Shown piece after piece: positions 50,941-62,253 of a stretch of 64,000 bases of DNA. Source of the DNA: Varroa destructor (Eukaryota; Arthropoda; Arachnida; Mesostigmata; Varroidae); NCBI RefSeq assembly GCF_002443255.2, contig NW_019211455.1, positions 55,866,671 through 55,930,670 on the forward strand, read 5' to 3'. Positions within the stretch are counted from its first letter, which is position 1; every line of letters begins with the position of its first letter. The position numbers were made by a program, and so were the translations under genes. A model generated the notes under the pieces. The model searched no databases. It had not been told where the DNA came from and was given only the letters and a program-made list of their open reading frames with translations.

Positions 50941-51198
50941 TTAGACGGAAGGACCTTGCGTGCTGGCTCCGTTCGCGCGATCCAAGTTGACACGAACGAC
51001 TTGCAAGGGTAGGACGAAGGTGATGAAGTAAATGGCGGTGAGGGTAGCAGCAACGACTGCTGGCACAAAGCTACAAGAATCTGCTGTAGCGGATCTGAAC
51101 GAAATTCGAATGGGTACGCGACAAGCAGCCCTTTTGAATATACCGTAATAAATCCCGTAAGGCATGCGTGAAACGGAGACAGACGTGCCTTCAGACAT
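50941..51198 (-). CDS. Candidate single-membrane-segment protein frame (85 codons)
   Basis: ATG at 51198. The product starts MSEGTSVSVSRMPYGIYYGI, has a basic middle and one strongly hydrophobic segment (FVPAVVAATLTAIYFITFVL), and a short polar end. It lies in a GC-richer island that also holds a CT-rich tract (50532-50572) and AAC and GTT repeats. No family is recognised. It could be a small gene, an alternative exon or chance. Confidence 0.2.
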   Translation of the reverse strand: MSEGTSVSVSRMPYGIYYGIFKRAACRVPIRISFRSATADSCSFVPAVVAATLTAIYFITFVLPLQVVRVNLDRANGASTQGPSV

Positions 51199-54100
51199 CG
51201 AATAACAACGGTAAAAAGAGCAGCAATTGTACTATTACCTCACAGTCAGACGCTATGCAACATATTTGATCTTTGTTGCCTGTGTATACTATCTAACACG
51301 GGCCAATTTTAAGCTTTCAAATGCTTTACACGCATAGTCGTCAATACTACGGCTTTGTCCGAGATAGATTTAGGTAGCAGAGTTTAACATAGGCACAGTG
51401 CGAAATAGGCAGATGACAATTCAGTGGTCGAGTGTAACGCAGAGTAAGCAACTGTCCCTCTACGGACAAGGGCTTAGTGGTAATTTATTGATGACAAGGA
51501 GATGCTACAAAATCCGATGACTGAATCTCACGATCCGCTTCTCAATGGTAAGCAGGGTTTAATATAACTTACTCGATCAAGTTAATATAAATAAATATCT
51601 AATGTCAAGACGGTTTATCTAGTTCGTTCGCATTCGTGGGTCGTTCAATTTTTCAAAGTACAGCGGAATCTCGACAGGCTACGACGCTAGGTCATGGAAT
51701 TGTGCTAGGAGAACTGGTAAGTTAAAAAGTTGCTTTGTACTTCATAGGACATTTATGTAGGACAACGTTATGGTTTGTTGAAGTTTCAAGGATACGTTTA
51801 AAGAAGAAAAAACATTACATGGACGCACTGATCGCATTAGCTGAGACAGAATATATACAACCTACTCGTGTTGAATTTTAGACCTTAAATACTTACAAAA
51901 CATACAATCGGGAATCTCTATTTGTTCTACATTGCAATTGTTAAGTATAGTTAAAGTATAGAACCCGGATAACGGCGAAGCACTTACAATACGAACTCTT
52001 ATATTAAACAATCGTATGCTTAAACAACATGATAGAAAAGGCAGCTGATGTTAACGCTCCTCTGAGGTCATGTCGTTCGTTCCCTCTGGAAACAAATTAC
52101 GCAGTTATGTGAATAGAGAAATGTATTATATTGTGTATCTGTAGCATTATAAATACGTCATTTTCTTTCGCCGATCAGAGGACCCTTGCTTTGACCGATA
52201 AAAAGCCAGGAATGTAGTCGGATGAGCCAATATTTTATCAAATCGTTATAGGAATTGGCCGAATGCCCACCGGGGGCTTCCGCAAAGAAAACGCCGGAAA
52301 GCCGTTACATTTGAATTCACCATCTCGCTCTCGCCCCATCAACTATCTGTTCCTTCTTTTTACTTTCTTTTTTTTTATCTTTTGTTGATTCTTCTGCTTG
52401 ACAATGCAACAGCTGGGCATCCGCGATAAAGAAAGCCGGAAGTGCTATATTCGCCCCGTTTTCTCCAGTTCAACTGCCCTAGCAACGTCCGCTATTGTTG
52501 TTGTTACTGCGTTACTGCTGGTGTCGATGTTCCGTCCAGCCTCTTCTTCACGGCTGAGAAAAACTGCAATGATAGCTTAAGTATAAGACACATCTAGCAT
52601 TGCACCGAAACGAACGGAACACCGTTGACCAGTCAACTGTTACCGTGACGCTATGCAAGATGGGCAAAACTGTAGGAGCTGGTGGCGACCTAAGACGAGC
52701 TTTTTCTGCTGACTTTCCTTCTTTGCGTCCATGAAATGCTCTACTGATATACGCTAGAAGTTAGCATGCGTGCTGTGTCCGACGGTTGTTGTAGCCTATT
52801 TTGCAGTTGTTGCTTGGCACTTCTTACGTTCCCGTGTCGTTCATTTTGGCTGGCTTGTAGGGGCAATAGGCGGCGGGGCTGAAATAGTTCGAAGCGAAAT
52901 CCTTCCCCTTGACGCCAGCGCTTTTTCTTTTTCCTGTAACGTTGCTTTTGTAAAACGAAAAAAACTGAAGTATGGGAATACAACGAGGGAAGTTGAGGAG
53001 TAAAGATGCCTGAAGATTTGTTACCTCTACCCAGAGTTAGTGTTTCCTGTCTACGCTTCGCCGTTTCACTGCCGCGGGCTGATTTCCTCTTTGCTTTCTG
53101 TCAATTTGACTTTGCTTTCCGCATAAAACTGCTCTGTCTGCGACTTTTTTCGTTCTGACTAAAGGCAACCGCGAAACAAAAATGGCGTCGTAGACGGAGC
53201 GAAATAGTGGGAGGTATAGTGATCCTCAAAAGAAACGGGTCGAAGGGGGCGGCACAGTCATCTCTTACTAATCTGCTGACCAATTGAATAACGACGAATC
53301 GAGCCATGTGAGGATCGACGAGACCGTCTACTGACTATAAACTATACTATACTATACGATGACCTATTAAAACTGCCACGCCCAAAGAATATGTTCGACA
53401 AATGTTTAAAAGCAGATACCTTGTGAAGAATTGCAGATCACTGAATGTTATCAGAAATGAGCGCCCTTTGTCAAGTGGAACACTCTATGAGAATAGTGGT
53501 ATTAGAATTGAACAAGTGCTCAGCATGAACGGGAATAAGGCGTTCTTGGATGTCAAGCAGCGGTGGTAGTCCCTGTCTTCTGAAGAATTTGTGTTGATCA
53601 ATGGTTAGCATCTGACAATTAATTTTTGTGCTAGAAGATGAATCTTTGCGCCGGTAACACCGCTAGCCATTTCGTCATGGTGCTAATAACATAGAGGATA
53701 TATTTTAATATAATTTCTGTCTTTACGCCCGTCAGCCTTAGAAAGTCCATGGTCAGTCGAGTTAACAAACACGTTTGGTACGAGCGCACAGCTAGTTCAA
53801 GATTGCGAAGAAGCTTCCACCTATTCAGCTTTTAAGAATTACACAGATTGTAATGAGCCACTTTAGCTTCCTCTAAACACTCTAGCTAAATTATAATATA
53901 TCATTAACAACATACAAATACTACACAATTCATGTTCGTAAAGAAGTTTATTTTAAACCACAACTCGCTATAGTTTTTTTTTTTTTTTTTTTTGTGAATT
54001 TCTGATCTTTTACAGTGGTTCAGCTATTTTTGTCACTAGTTAAGCTTCAGTAACTCTTTAGCTAAATCGGATTTAACCTACAAGATGTTGACGGTTTAAG

Positions 54101-55940
54101 ATTGCGTAGGAATGAAGCCGAGTGCGTGCACCTGACTATTTTTGTTATGGTGTCTAGAAAGATTCCAGCGCCGAAGGTTGTGAGACATTCCAGGCAAAGT
54201 CGGCCAAACAAAAACGCTTGATGGTTTAATGATTTTTAAGTAAAACGTGTTTCCAATACAACAGGTAGAGAAGAGTAATTTCGACTTAGTCTATCTCGTT
54301 GTATAGTATCGTTTCTATATCTACGTTTCTAAATCACGTCATACATATAATTTACAAGCTGACAAAAAATGTTAAAGAATAAAAATGACAAAGCACACGT
54401 ACGCACAAACATGCCCACTTTTCACAAACAGTAGCTCCCATTGAACAGTCGAACTTCGGCGTATCAACAACACTTTAAACAGTTTAGATTTACTAGCTCA
54501 GCTAGGGCATTCAACATCACGGTGCACTTAACGACAGTAGTTCCCGCAAAGAGACCCTAAAGCAAATGATAAAATAAGGAAGACACAGAATGAAGACAAA
54601 ATCCGTGCCTTCAGATCTCGAAAGAAAGCGGCCTGAGGACCCGGGCTTGGGCGTTTTGAATCAGTATACGTTCCATGCACCCATGGTCATAGGGTCGTGA
54701 CGATAGCTACTGATCCATGACTTTAGACCCAACGTGGATGATAGTAAGGCCCAATAGGTTACAAAGAAGAAGTTACATCGATGTAGCTTACTTCGACTAA
54801 ATTGTTTCTATCAGATAGATGTTAATGAAAATGCTTATTCGGTCACGACTCGTGACGAGTCGAGAGCGATACAAGCGACAAGACACTCAAGAAACATTAG
54901 TAAGTCTAATTAGACATTTACTATTTAATCCTATTGATGCTATAAATGGACATACGTACGTAAAAAAAGCCTAGCTGAAGGCGCATTGTATATACAGGCC
55001 ATTGGAGGGAAGGCCGAACGTTTTGACTGGTTTTACAGTCGTTCGCAGCTTCAAATTTTTTGAGCTTTTTTGTTTAGCTGGATTAACGCTATTATCGAAG
55101 TAACATAGTAGCTCATGCCCAGCAAACCTAGGTCACCTCCATATTAATTTCTCTTCCGACCTAAAGAAGTTATTATTAGAAAACGTAAAGAAGAGATTAT
55201 TCAGAAGTTATTAAGTGCGATCTGCAAAGTAAATGGATACGTTACCTAAAAAAAAGATAATTGAACTGCATTTTCCCATTAATGGCTGGGGTGGGTCACA
55301 TGCATGCATCTTTCGGATGAAATAGTTGAAAAAAAAAAGTGAATACTGCCGTCTCAAATAAAGCCAATGATAATCGACATGCGTGACGAACTTTTATTGG
55401 GCGTTCTACTTACTTAAAATATTTTTTATCCTCGCCCAACTTCAAGCATAGAATTAAAAATGTATTCTGGAGCTTAAACAAGTGCGTTTGGGATCATTTT
55501 ATTTAGATGGAAATGGACATCAACTTACAAAAAACTTAAACAAAAATTGCCTCATTGTATACTCATGCACTTGACCTATCAACCCGTCTACCTTTACTTG
55601 CAACTTGCCTAATTTTATTTTCGATTTATTTTATTGTCGCGAAATGTCGCGGTTTGTTAACTGGGTTTTTTTTAAATGCTTTTACATTTTTCGGTCCACA
55701 TTCTACTTCCGGCAATGCTTGTACCAGCCATCAAAGCTGCCCATTTCTACAGCCCAGCCGCTAATTTACTGCACACGATGCTGCATCGAACCCGTAGATT
55801 CACTTTAGTTCAGCTCAGCCGATAGTCTGGTATTACCGTTTATCTGTTACTAGCCGCCGTTGTTGTCTATGATGCATCGTTCGTGCGCAAGAAGCTAACT
55901 AGAACACAATGGCCGCACACAGATGCGGATAGATCCCCAC
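51199..55940. other. AT-rich stretch, no intact gene
   Basis: Includes short frames at 52770-53003 (plus) and 53101-53307 (minus) and a 68-codon open stretch at 53363-53569 (plus) containing KEYVRQMFKSRYLVKNC, unrecognised. The rest shows nothing. Confidence 0.5.
52404..52580 (+). CDS. Candidate short frame with one membrane segment (58 codons)
   Basis: From ATG 52404 it reads MQQLGIRDKESRKCYIRPVF followed by a hydrophobic segment (ALATSAIVVVTALLLVSMF) and a basic end, to TAA. A long pyrimidine tract (about 52345-52398) directly precedes it and ends in a CAACAG, so the segment could instead be the start of an exon after a splice acceptor. No family recognised. Confidence 0.18.
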   Translation: MQQLGIRDKESRKCYIRPVFSSSTALATSAIVVVTALLLVSMFRPASSSRLRKTAMIA

Positions 55941-55946
55941 GGGACG

Positions 55947-56294
55947 CTATCCTACCTCGCTATAGCCAGTTAACCGGCAACTGGCAGGGGGCTGGGAAAC
56001 TAAAACTGGAATAGCAGGCATGATATTGTGATTCTGTAATTGGGAACAAATCATTTGGCCATAAGCAAAAAAAACCGCAACAACGGCGACGATACCGTAT
56101 AGTAGATATGGAAGCGTAAAAGCGATAGGACTACCGACAGTAAAAGCCATCGCGTAAACAGTAATTCTATATGTGAAGATTACGAAAACGACATCTTCTC
56201 CTATATATGCTATTGAAAAGTACAAGAAGATTTCGGGAAACAGTATTATTAAAACTGTTGCCTTCGTAAGTGTTGCAGCTTGTCCTCGGTTGCT
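55947..56294 (-). pseudogene. Multi-membrane-segment fragment, possibly the C-terminal part of an MFS (SLC22-like) transporter
   Basis: A 116-codon minus-strand frame, open from a TGA at 56297-56295 to a TAG at 55949-55947. It contains at least three hydrophobic segments: TVLIILFPEIFLYFSIAYIG, VVFVIFTYRITVYAMAF and LPYLLYGIVAVVAVFFAYG. The last two, with VGSPIAF between them, recall the final two membrane helices of organic-cation-type transporters (R-x-T...M..R.GS..aP......LP..iYG..a..a). About a dozen residues expected between the GSP and LPY blocks are missing, and the YxxTxExYPTxxR signature is not visible. No splice-bounded exon could be defined. A membrane-protein origin is fairly likely; the family assignment is weak. 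Confidence 0.25.
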
Positions 56295-59200
56295 TCACGA
56301 CAGTATTGCCATTAACGTTGTCATCATACGGATCAGACAAAGAGATGTGTCTTTGATATTTTCGTATGCTGCTCGCAGACTCCGGAATCTCAAAATAGTA
56401 AAGTCGGCCAGTCGGCAAGGAGGCCCCTTAACGTCCCCGGTAGCAACAGCTGAGAATGACAAGCGCTTTTCCGGTCTGTTTTTTTACTTTGCATCTGCCA
56501 GACGTCGCCTGTATATGCATGTGTCTCGATTCCAGCTGATCTAGCGCTATAGTGGTTAAAGCTAAGTACGATGTCGACTATGGTAACGATATTCCAGCGG
56601 CGATATGGCTTGCGCCGTCGTACCGTTTGCCTTTCGGCTGAACTAGTTATTTTGTATCTTCTGAAAACAAGAAACATTTACAGAAACAAGCTGTCAAAAT
56701 TAATACCCGCCCGAAGATCTGCTTCGAGGCAACCAATAGCGACAAGTACTGCAAAACTGATGACCTTGTATGGACTCGCGAACTCGTTTACATCCACTGG
56801 GGGTTTATTGAGGGGAGTTTGCCGTCATCCATTGTTTTGTTGTCGTTGACGGTAGAGTTCTTGCTAACATCTCCCCAGTGATCTAAAACCGTCTTCACTG
56901 CCCCCCACAGTACCTATTGTGCACTGCTTCTCATACATGAGCTTCGATGTCAACGAAATCTGCAGTATGTTCTATACTATACAAGAAGCATATCGACACT
57001 GAAAAGACTACAAAAATGGCAGCAGCGGCGTGATCTGACTCAGCGATTGCTCAGATGTTTAAGCTGTTGGGCTGTTGTAGGGACGCTGGCCGGCAATAAA
57101 AACAGCAACGGAAACACCGTGATCACAATCATCATCGGCATAACAAGGCAAAGAGTAACAATGCACAACGACTGCGTCCTCGTAAGGTATCACACACTAT
57201 GTGCGTGTGTGTGTTAGCGACCATGTCTGCCCCGACAACAGCATCCAGCCGGTGTTCAAGTGCCACCAGTAATAGCAGTTGTCGTAAAATAGATATTGCA
57301 GTGTAGTGAATGTTATAAAAGAAAAAAACATAACAAAGAAAACGGCAGACAAAATGAACAAGTAAAAAAAACCCGCGCCATCGACGTCAATAGCAAAAGT
57401 CGAAGCGGATCCAACGACAAACGAGGAAATCAATGGAACAGGAGGAAGACAACGGGAAGCCATAGCTACACGGAGTAGATGAAAACTAAAGTAAGAAAAA
57501 AAAGGCCAAAAAGGGCGCGACTCAGGCAACTAGCGCGCTTTGGATGATCCCGCTAAAAATAGCCACCGAACACAAACCCAACTGGCTGGCCATTCCATCC
57601 AACCAACCACTCCCACTGGCTTTGACTGACTGAACCAATATACCGCGCTACCAAAAACGCGAACGACCGACCAGCAGAGGAATTGGAACGGTAGCGGCCG
57701 CGGCCGTAGCGGAAGGGCGACAACGGGAAATCATCCCCAACAGCTAAGAAACGAGTGGAAAAATAAGGACGAATCAGAAAAAAAGAAGAAAGAAAAAATC
57801 CAACGGCCGAAGTCAGTTCGGAGGAAAGCGGAATGGTGACTAAAGTAAAGGACGGACAATTTTTACGACGAATTTAGATGCACTAGTATTGACTGCGAGT
57901 CGTGCTGATATCGAATTAGTGAATTTTAGAAACGTTGTACTAATATCTATATATATATAATTTTTTTAAATTATCATGAAATTCTTGCCCCAACCTGTAT
58001 TATAATTGTATTTCAATATGGCAAACCCTTAAATCGATTCATTTGTAGATTTTTTACATCATAATTCACGGCCTACTTATTGAATCATCCTTTTATCCAT
58101 TGTATTCATAACATTCATAATGACAGACTTGCGTCCATAGAAGAATGGCATTGACCGATGGTTCCGTCATGTTCTATCACATAGTACAAACATGAGCTAA
58201 TGCTGAGCACGTAAACGGTTACAGGGTGTTCTAGCTTGTGCATGATACCGCCAAAATTGGTGAAGGTAAAGAAACTGAGATTAGATATTTTTTTCCCTCT
58301 ACGTAAGTTCCAGTTCATTGATTGAAGCCAACTATGACCTTATGGAAGCAAAGTCACTACGTTCGTCGAGTGGTTAACACCGTTTCGGAGTGGAGCGTAG
58401 ACAAAGTCAGCCGTCAACGTTCATCGTTGAGCTTTGTGCAAGCCCCAAGTAGACTTGCGTAGATCAAAGCAGACCGTATTTCCAGACAGACCAATATTAT
58501 AAACCGTAATAGATGTATTAGTTAAAACAGGACAACCATACTTTAAACAAGTATTTGTAACTAAAGTAAAGATGTAACATGTGGTATTTATTATCGTATG
58601 TCCTTTTTAGTGACCTTTTTAGGCAGGGACAAATGGTGCGGCCGAAGCGAACGTCTCTATGTTTGCTTCAAACCGGCTGCTGTCGCATGACCTTAATTTA
58701 ATTCTTCACAGGGACGCCCCATTTTTCTTCCTTAATTGTACAGTCGGAACCCTCAAAAACTTGTTCCAGTTTCTGAGGATGTAACGTATTCAGAGAAATT
58801 CAATTGATCTAGTTAAATGCGAGTTGATGATTTCTGCGCTGTTATCAATGAAATTGACCAACAGAATACATAAATACATGACAAAGGCAATAAGGAACAC
58901 AAATAATATTCTATTATCTTCTCACTGAGATCAATCCTGACGTTTCTTTATGTAATAGAAACCCTGTCGCGTAAACGCATGATAAGTGGATAGCTGTAGA
59001 AAGAGAAATTTCAAACGTTTTTGCCACTTCTTTTCCCTTTTGAAAAGATCTTTTTCAGTACAATTAAAGTCACACTGAGTCAAACTCTTTTGTTGCCGAG
59101 CAGCGTTTCACCTCTTATTCAGCGTTCTTTTGAACTGCAGTAACCGCTTACTAATTTGGAAACATTCAGAAAATTCAAAATCAAAGTTGTACCCAACGCC

Positions 59201-60180
59201 GGTGTCTACTCTCGCTGAACACGTTAAGCTTGTATGTTATCCTTTTTTTTTTTCTAACGAATGAGCCGTAATAAAAAGAAACAATGTAAAATTAAGTACG
59301 ATAATAACGAGTCAATTAGCATACGGACAACATTATACAATTCATCGTCTAACACCAGCCAACAGCTTAAAACACTAACTAAAAAGCGGTTCTTAACTAT
59401 CATTGTATATGATGATTGCAATTAAAAAAAGACACATAAAAAAAATAACACACGGTCATAATATCGGGTGGTAGGATAGTAAAGTTTCGATATAGATATT
59501 CAACAGACTGGGAAAAAAAAAAGAAAAAAACAAATAGCTGTTATTCTTTTAGGGCCAATAAGGTTGAAAAAGGTATGAGTGGACTTGTAGCCTGGCGAGT
59601 AAACGTTTTAGTATTCCGTGAATGATAAAGCTTATAATTCTCAGAAATGTGCTCAGTAAAAATGCGCCTAATTCATCATATACATGAAAACTAAATTTAC
59701 TAGCAAGATTAATTATTACTGAGGTAGTAATTACCCCGACAGATCTTTGTAAGTCAACTATTCCCAGGGGCAAATATATGGAGTTTAACATCAACTTGAA
59801 TAGATTAACATATGATCATGTTAGTCTATTTACGTTGTTTAATAGCCTAGTAAATGGCGCACTGAACTTATTATTATCTGATACTTAAATCTAATTAGGT
59901 ATTACGTGCAGTACTGCCCTTCTCCGGAGATGAATGGCCCCCAGCACGAAGTAGTGTATTTGATCTCGGTTCTAAACATAGAGTACCGTACCTAATGTCC
60001 CCACCATCGCTGGAAACTTTCCAATCTGCCGAAAGTTTCTTTCAGATCACCTTAAATCGAATATTACATAGTCACAATTGTAATTCGACAGGTAGTTCGT
60101 ACTACTTTTTTGTCTTTTCACCTACAGAGGTCCAACCAGAAAGCAATTTTAACATTATTGCTTCCAACAAAGCATGACTA
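56295..60180. other. Noncoding stretch, no gene recognised
   Basis: Overlapping frames at 56.2-56.9 kb on both strands may include more of the eroded membrane-protein sequence, but nothing could be aligned. 57.0-57.9 kb is purine-rich on the plus strand. A hydrophobic minus frame at 59549-59794 is unrecognised. Confidence 0.45.
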
Positions 60181-60183
60181 TGA

Positions 60184-60462
60184 CTATATGGCAGCGGTGG
60201 CATTAATACAAACTATGAGCTTGCTCAGGCCTCTCCCGATATTGACAGCGAGGGCGAAAGGCCTTGATGATGCTGACCGTTGTTCCTGCACAAATTTGGT
60301 AGTACTTTCTCCATGAAGCTGGAATAAGACAGCTCTATACAATAAGGCCAGCAGCGCCGGTGATAGCGGACAGCTGCAGCTAGACGAAGAAGCTTTATGA
60401 CAGAGAAATTTAGACGAAAGCAGCCATAATCCTCTCAAGCTACTGCGTCGTGACTCAGCCAC
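60184..60462 (-). pseudogene. Possible second piece of the SLC13-like relic
   Basis: A 92-codon minus-strand frame lying downstream (on that strand) of the 60846-61259 fragment. Its end reads RPFALAVNIGRGLSKLI, which weakly recalls the A-N-I-G-G motif of SLC13 carriers, and the order along the strand is right. The rest (Ser/Cys/Leu-rich) shows no recognisable motif. It could equally be a chance frame. Confidence 0.15.
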
Positions 60463-60646
60463 AATCGGAACGGTCGATCATGATATGTTCCAAACATAGT
60501 CTAGGACTTCCGTAAAGTTACTCGGAAGAATCCTGAGCTGAAGAATGTCGTATCGAGTATAAACATCCAGCTCTTCCTTCAGCTGCGTTATTATGCTTGT
60601 TTACATTACTCGTATCGAAATTGTACAAATTTAAGTCCTGATCGAT

Positions 60647-60689
60647 TAAGTTATTATTATTATTTTTTTTTTATTATTATTATTATTAA
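60647..60689. repeat. (TTA)n with central poly-T
   Basis: TTA units, a ten-base T run, then TTA units again, ending AATTAAG. Confidence 0.9.
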
Positions 60690-60845
60690 TTAAGAATTAC
60701 CACAGCTGTCTCTTTGTTCCAATTTGAATATCCAGTCTTGAAGTAAATGACGTTTTTTCAGGATAATTCGACGGATTGCTTGTTCGTAGAAGCATTTCTG
60801 ACGAATTAGTCCTATGAACCAATGGAGCGATTTATTGAGATGTTA

Positions 60846-61259
60846 CCCACGAGCTTTAAGAACGATTATAAAATGCAGTTCCCGAGGAAATCCGGAACTA
60901 GGCGATAAAAGGCCCTGTAGGCTAAATCAATTAAATCCGTTTATTACTTGTACACTTATTTTCTTATCCCCGGCGAGGTCGACGAATGCCCCTACGAAGA
61001 GCAACGCCTGCATTGGGACCAACAGAAGCATTTCAGTGATCCACCATCTTCCTTCAGCGAAAACAAATAGTATCATGACGACCAAAAGACCACCAGATCT
61101 GCTTCTACAACGGATATAGGTGAGCTTTGCAAAGCCCCCTACTAGTCCGTTTTTGGCAGAGTTGACACCGAAAGCTAGCATTAACACCCCCGTACTTAAA
61201 ACATTTTCAGCAGGACGCCACAACAACGCGTCATCAACTGGGTCTATTCTGAAAACGAC
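60846..61259 (-). pseudogene. SLC13-like sodium/anion symporter fragment with an in-frame stop
   Basis: Minus-strand reading from 61259 gives a hydrophobic stretch, then GLLVVMILFVFAEGRWWITE, MLLLVPMQALLF, and KKISVQVINGFN, then TGA (60929-60927). The same frame continues FSLQGLLS and RELHFIIVLKARG to a TAA at 60845-60843. In SLC13 (NaDC/INDY) carriers the second membrane region reads W-x-T-E-A-L-P...TAL-P...F, followed about 20 residues on by a segment ending in N, then LLFxGGLLxAxAxExxxLHxRIALRxL. The order and spacing agree, including after the stop. TTTTCAG just upstream (about 61253) could be an old splice acceptor. The key LP of the family is LL here and there is an in-frame stop, so I call it a relic. 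The identification is by memory of the family, not a search. Confidence 0.4.
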
Positions 61260-61935
61260 TTATGAACTGGCATCATGCTGGACGAAGTTATCAGCAACAG
61301 ATGGCGCTCTCGTACGTCGAAATTGACCTACTGCTGCAACGACGGAATGAGTTATCTTAAGAGTTGTACATTCTAGCAACATAAATAACTCTGCATTTTC
61401 GACAACAACATAAGCTGCTTCAATGAGTTGGCCTCACGGGTCAGCAACAGCTTGTGAGGTATTTCCCAGGTATATGGAGCCATTGCTATTGATACGATAC
61501 AAACTATATATTTGGGATCAAAGATCGGTCGTTGAAGGAGCTGGCACTTCTGCTATATACCCGAAGCAAACTTGTTCGACTTTATTTAAGCGTTCGTTAT
61601 TTTCCGTAAGGATGCCCGCGTCAGTACCACGGAAAGCGTAGATGCATTGGACTCGAGAACTGCACGAGAATGCACGTGAAAAGTTTTGATGGGCCTGCTC
61701 GAAGATGGCTCACGGCCCGTCTGGTAACTCCATATATGAACTAAAAGCCCGTGATTTATCCGAGCTTTACTTTTAAGTTGCCGACCATGACAAAATCCAT
61801 TCGAGTTCTATACAACTAACAGGCACATCATGTGCTTTGTTGTGGCTAATAGGCAACAAGGTATTTTATGAGAAACCTAATAGGGTCACTATCTCCTTGA
61901 TAGGAATGTACGGCAACAATACAGTAACAGGGTAG

Positions 61936-62253
61936 TCATTTCTGGATGTTCTTGTGACCCATTTAGATGACGAGGTCGTCCATACATGGCAGGTCAATGA
62001 TAAATTGAAGAGACACATTACATAAGGTCCCGGTGTCTATCAAGGCGGGCGATGGGAGGAGGGCCATGGCAAAGTGATAAATATCGAGAGTCGCTCAATC
62101 AAGTCTTGCGCACGCTGGGTATCTGAAAGGAAAGCAATCGGGATTATCGGAACAGGCAAGTTTATCGGCGCCACGCACGATCATTTGGGCGTTTATCAGA
62201 TGAGCGCAGACAGCCCAAATAGCATCGAAACTATAAAACATCCAGAATTGTAA
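61936..62253 (+). other. Unrecognised open stretch interrupted by one stop
   Basis: One plus frame is open from 61936 to a TAA at 62251 apart from a single TAA at 62023: 29 codons (SFLDVLVTHLDDEVVHTWQV...) then 75 codons (GVYQGGRWEEGHGKVINIES...). The composition is protein-like, charged and with conserved-looking Trp residues. The first part faintly resembles retroelement polyprotein segments but no family can be named. Possibly an eroded coding fragment. Confidence 0.2.

Noticed and set aside
54845..54862. Palindrome CGACTCGTGACGAGTCG
   Set aside because: Eight-base arms are short enough to arise by chance in 64 kb, and there is no surrounding structure.
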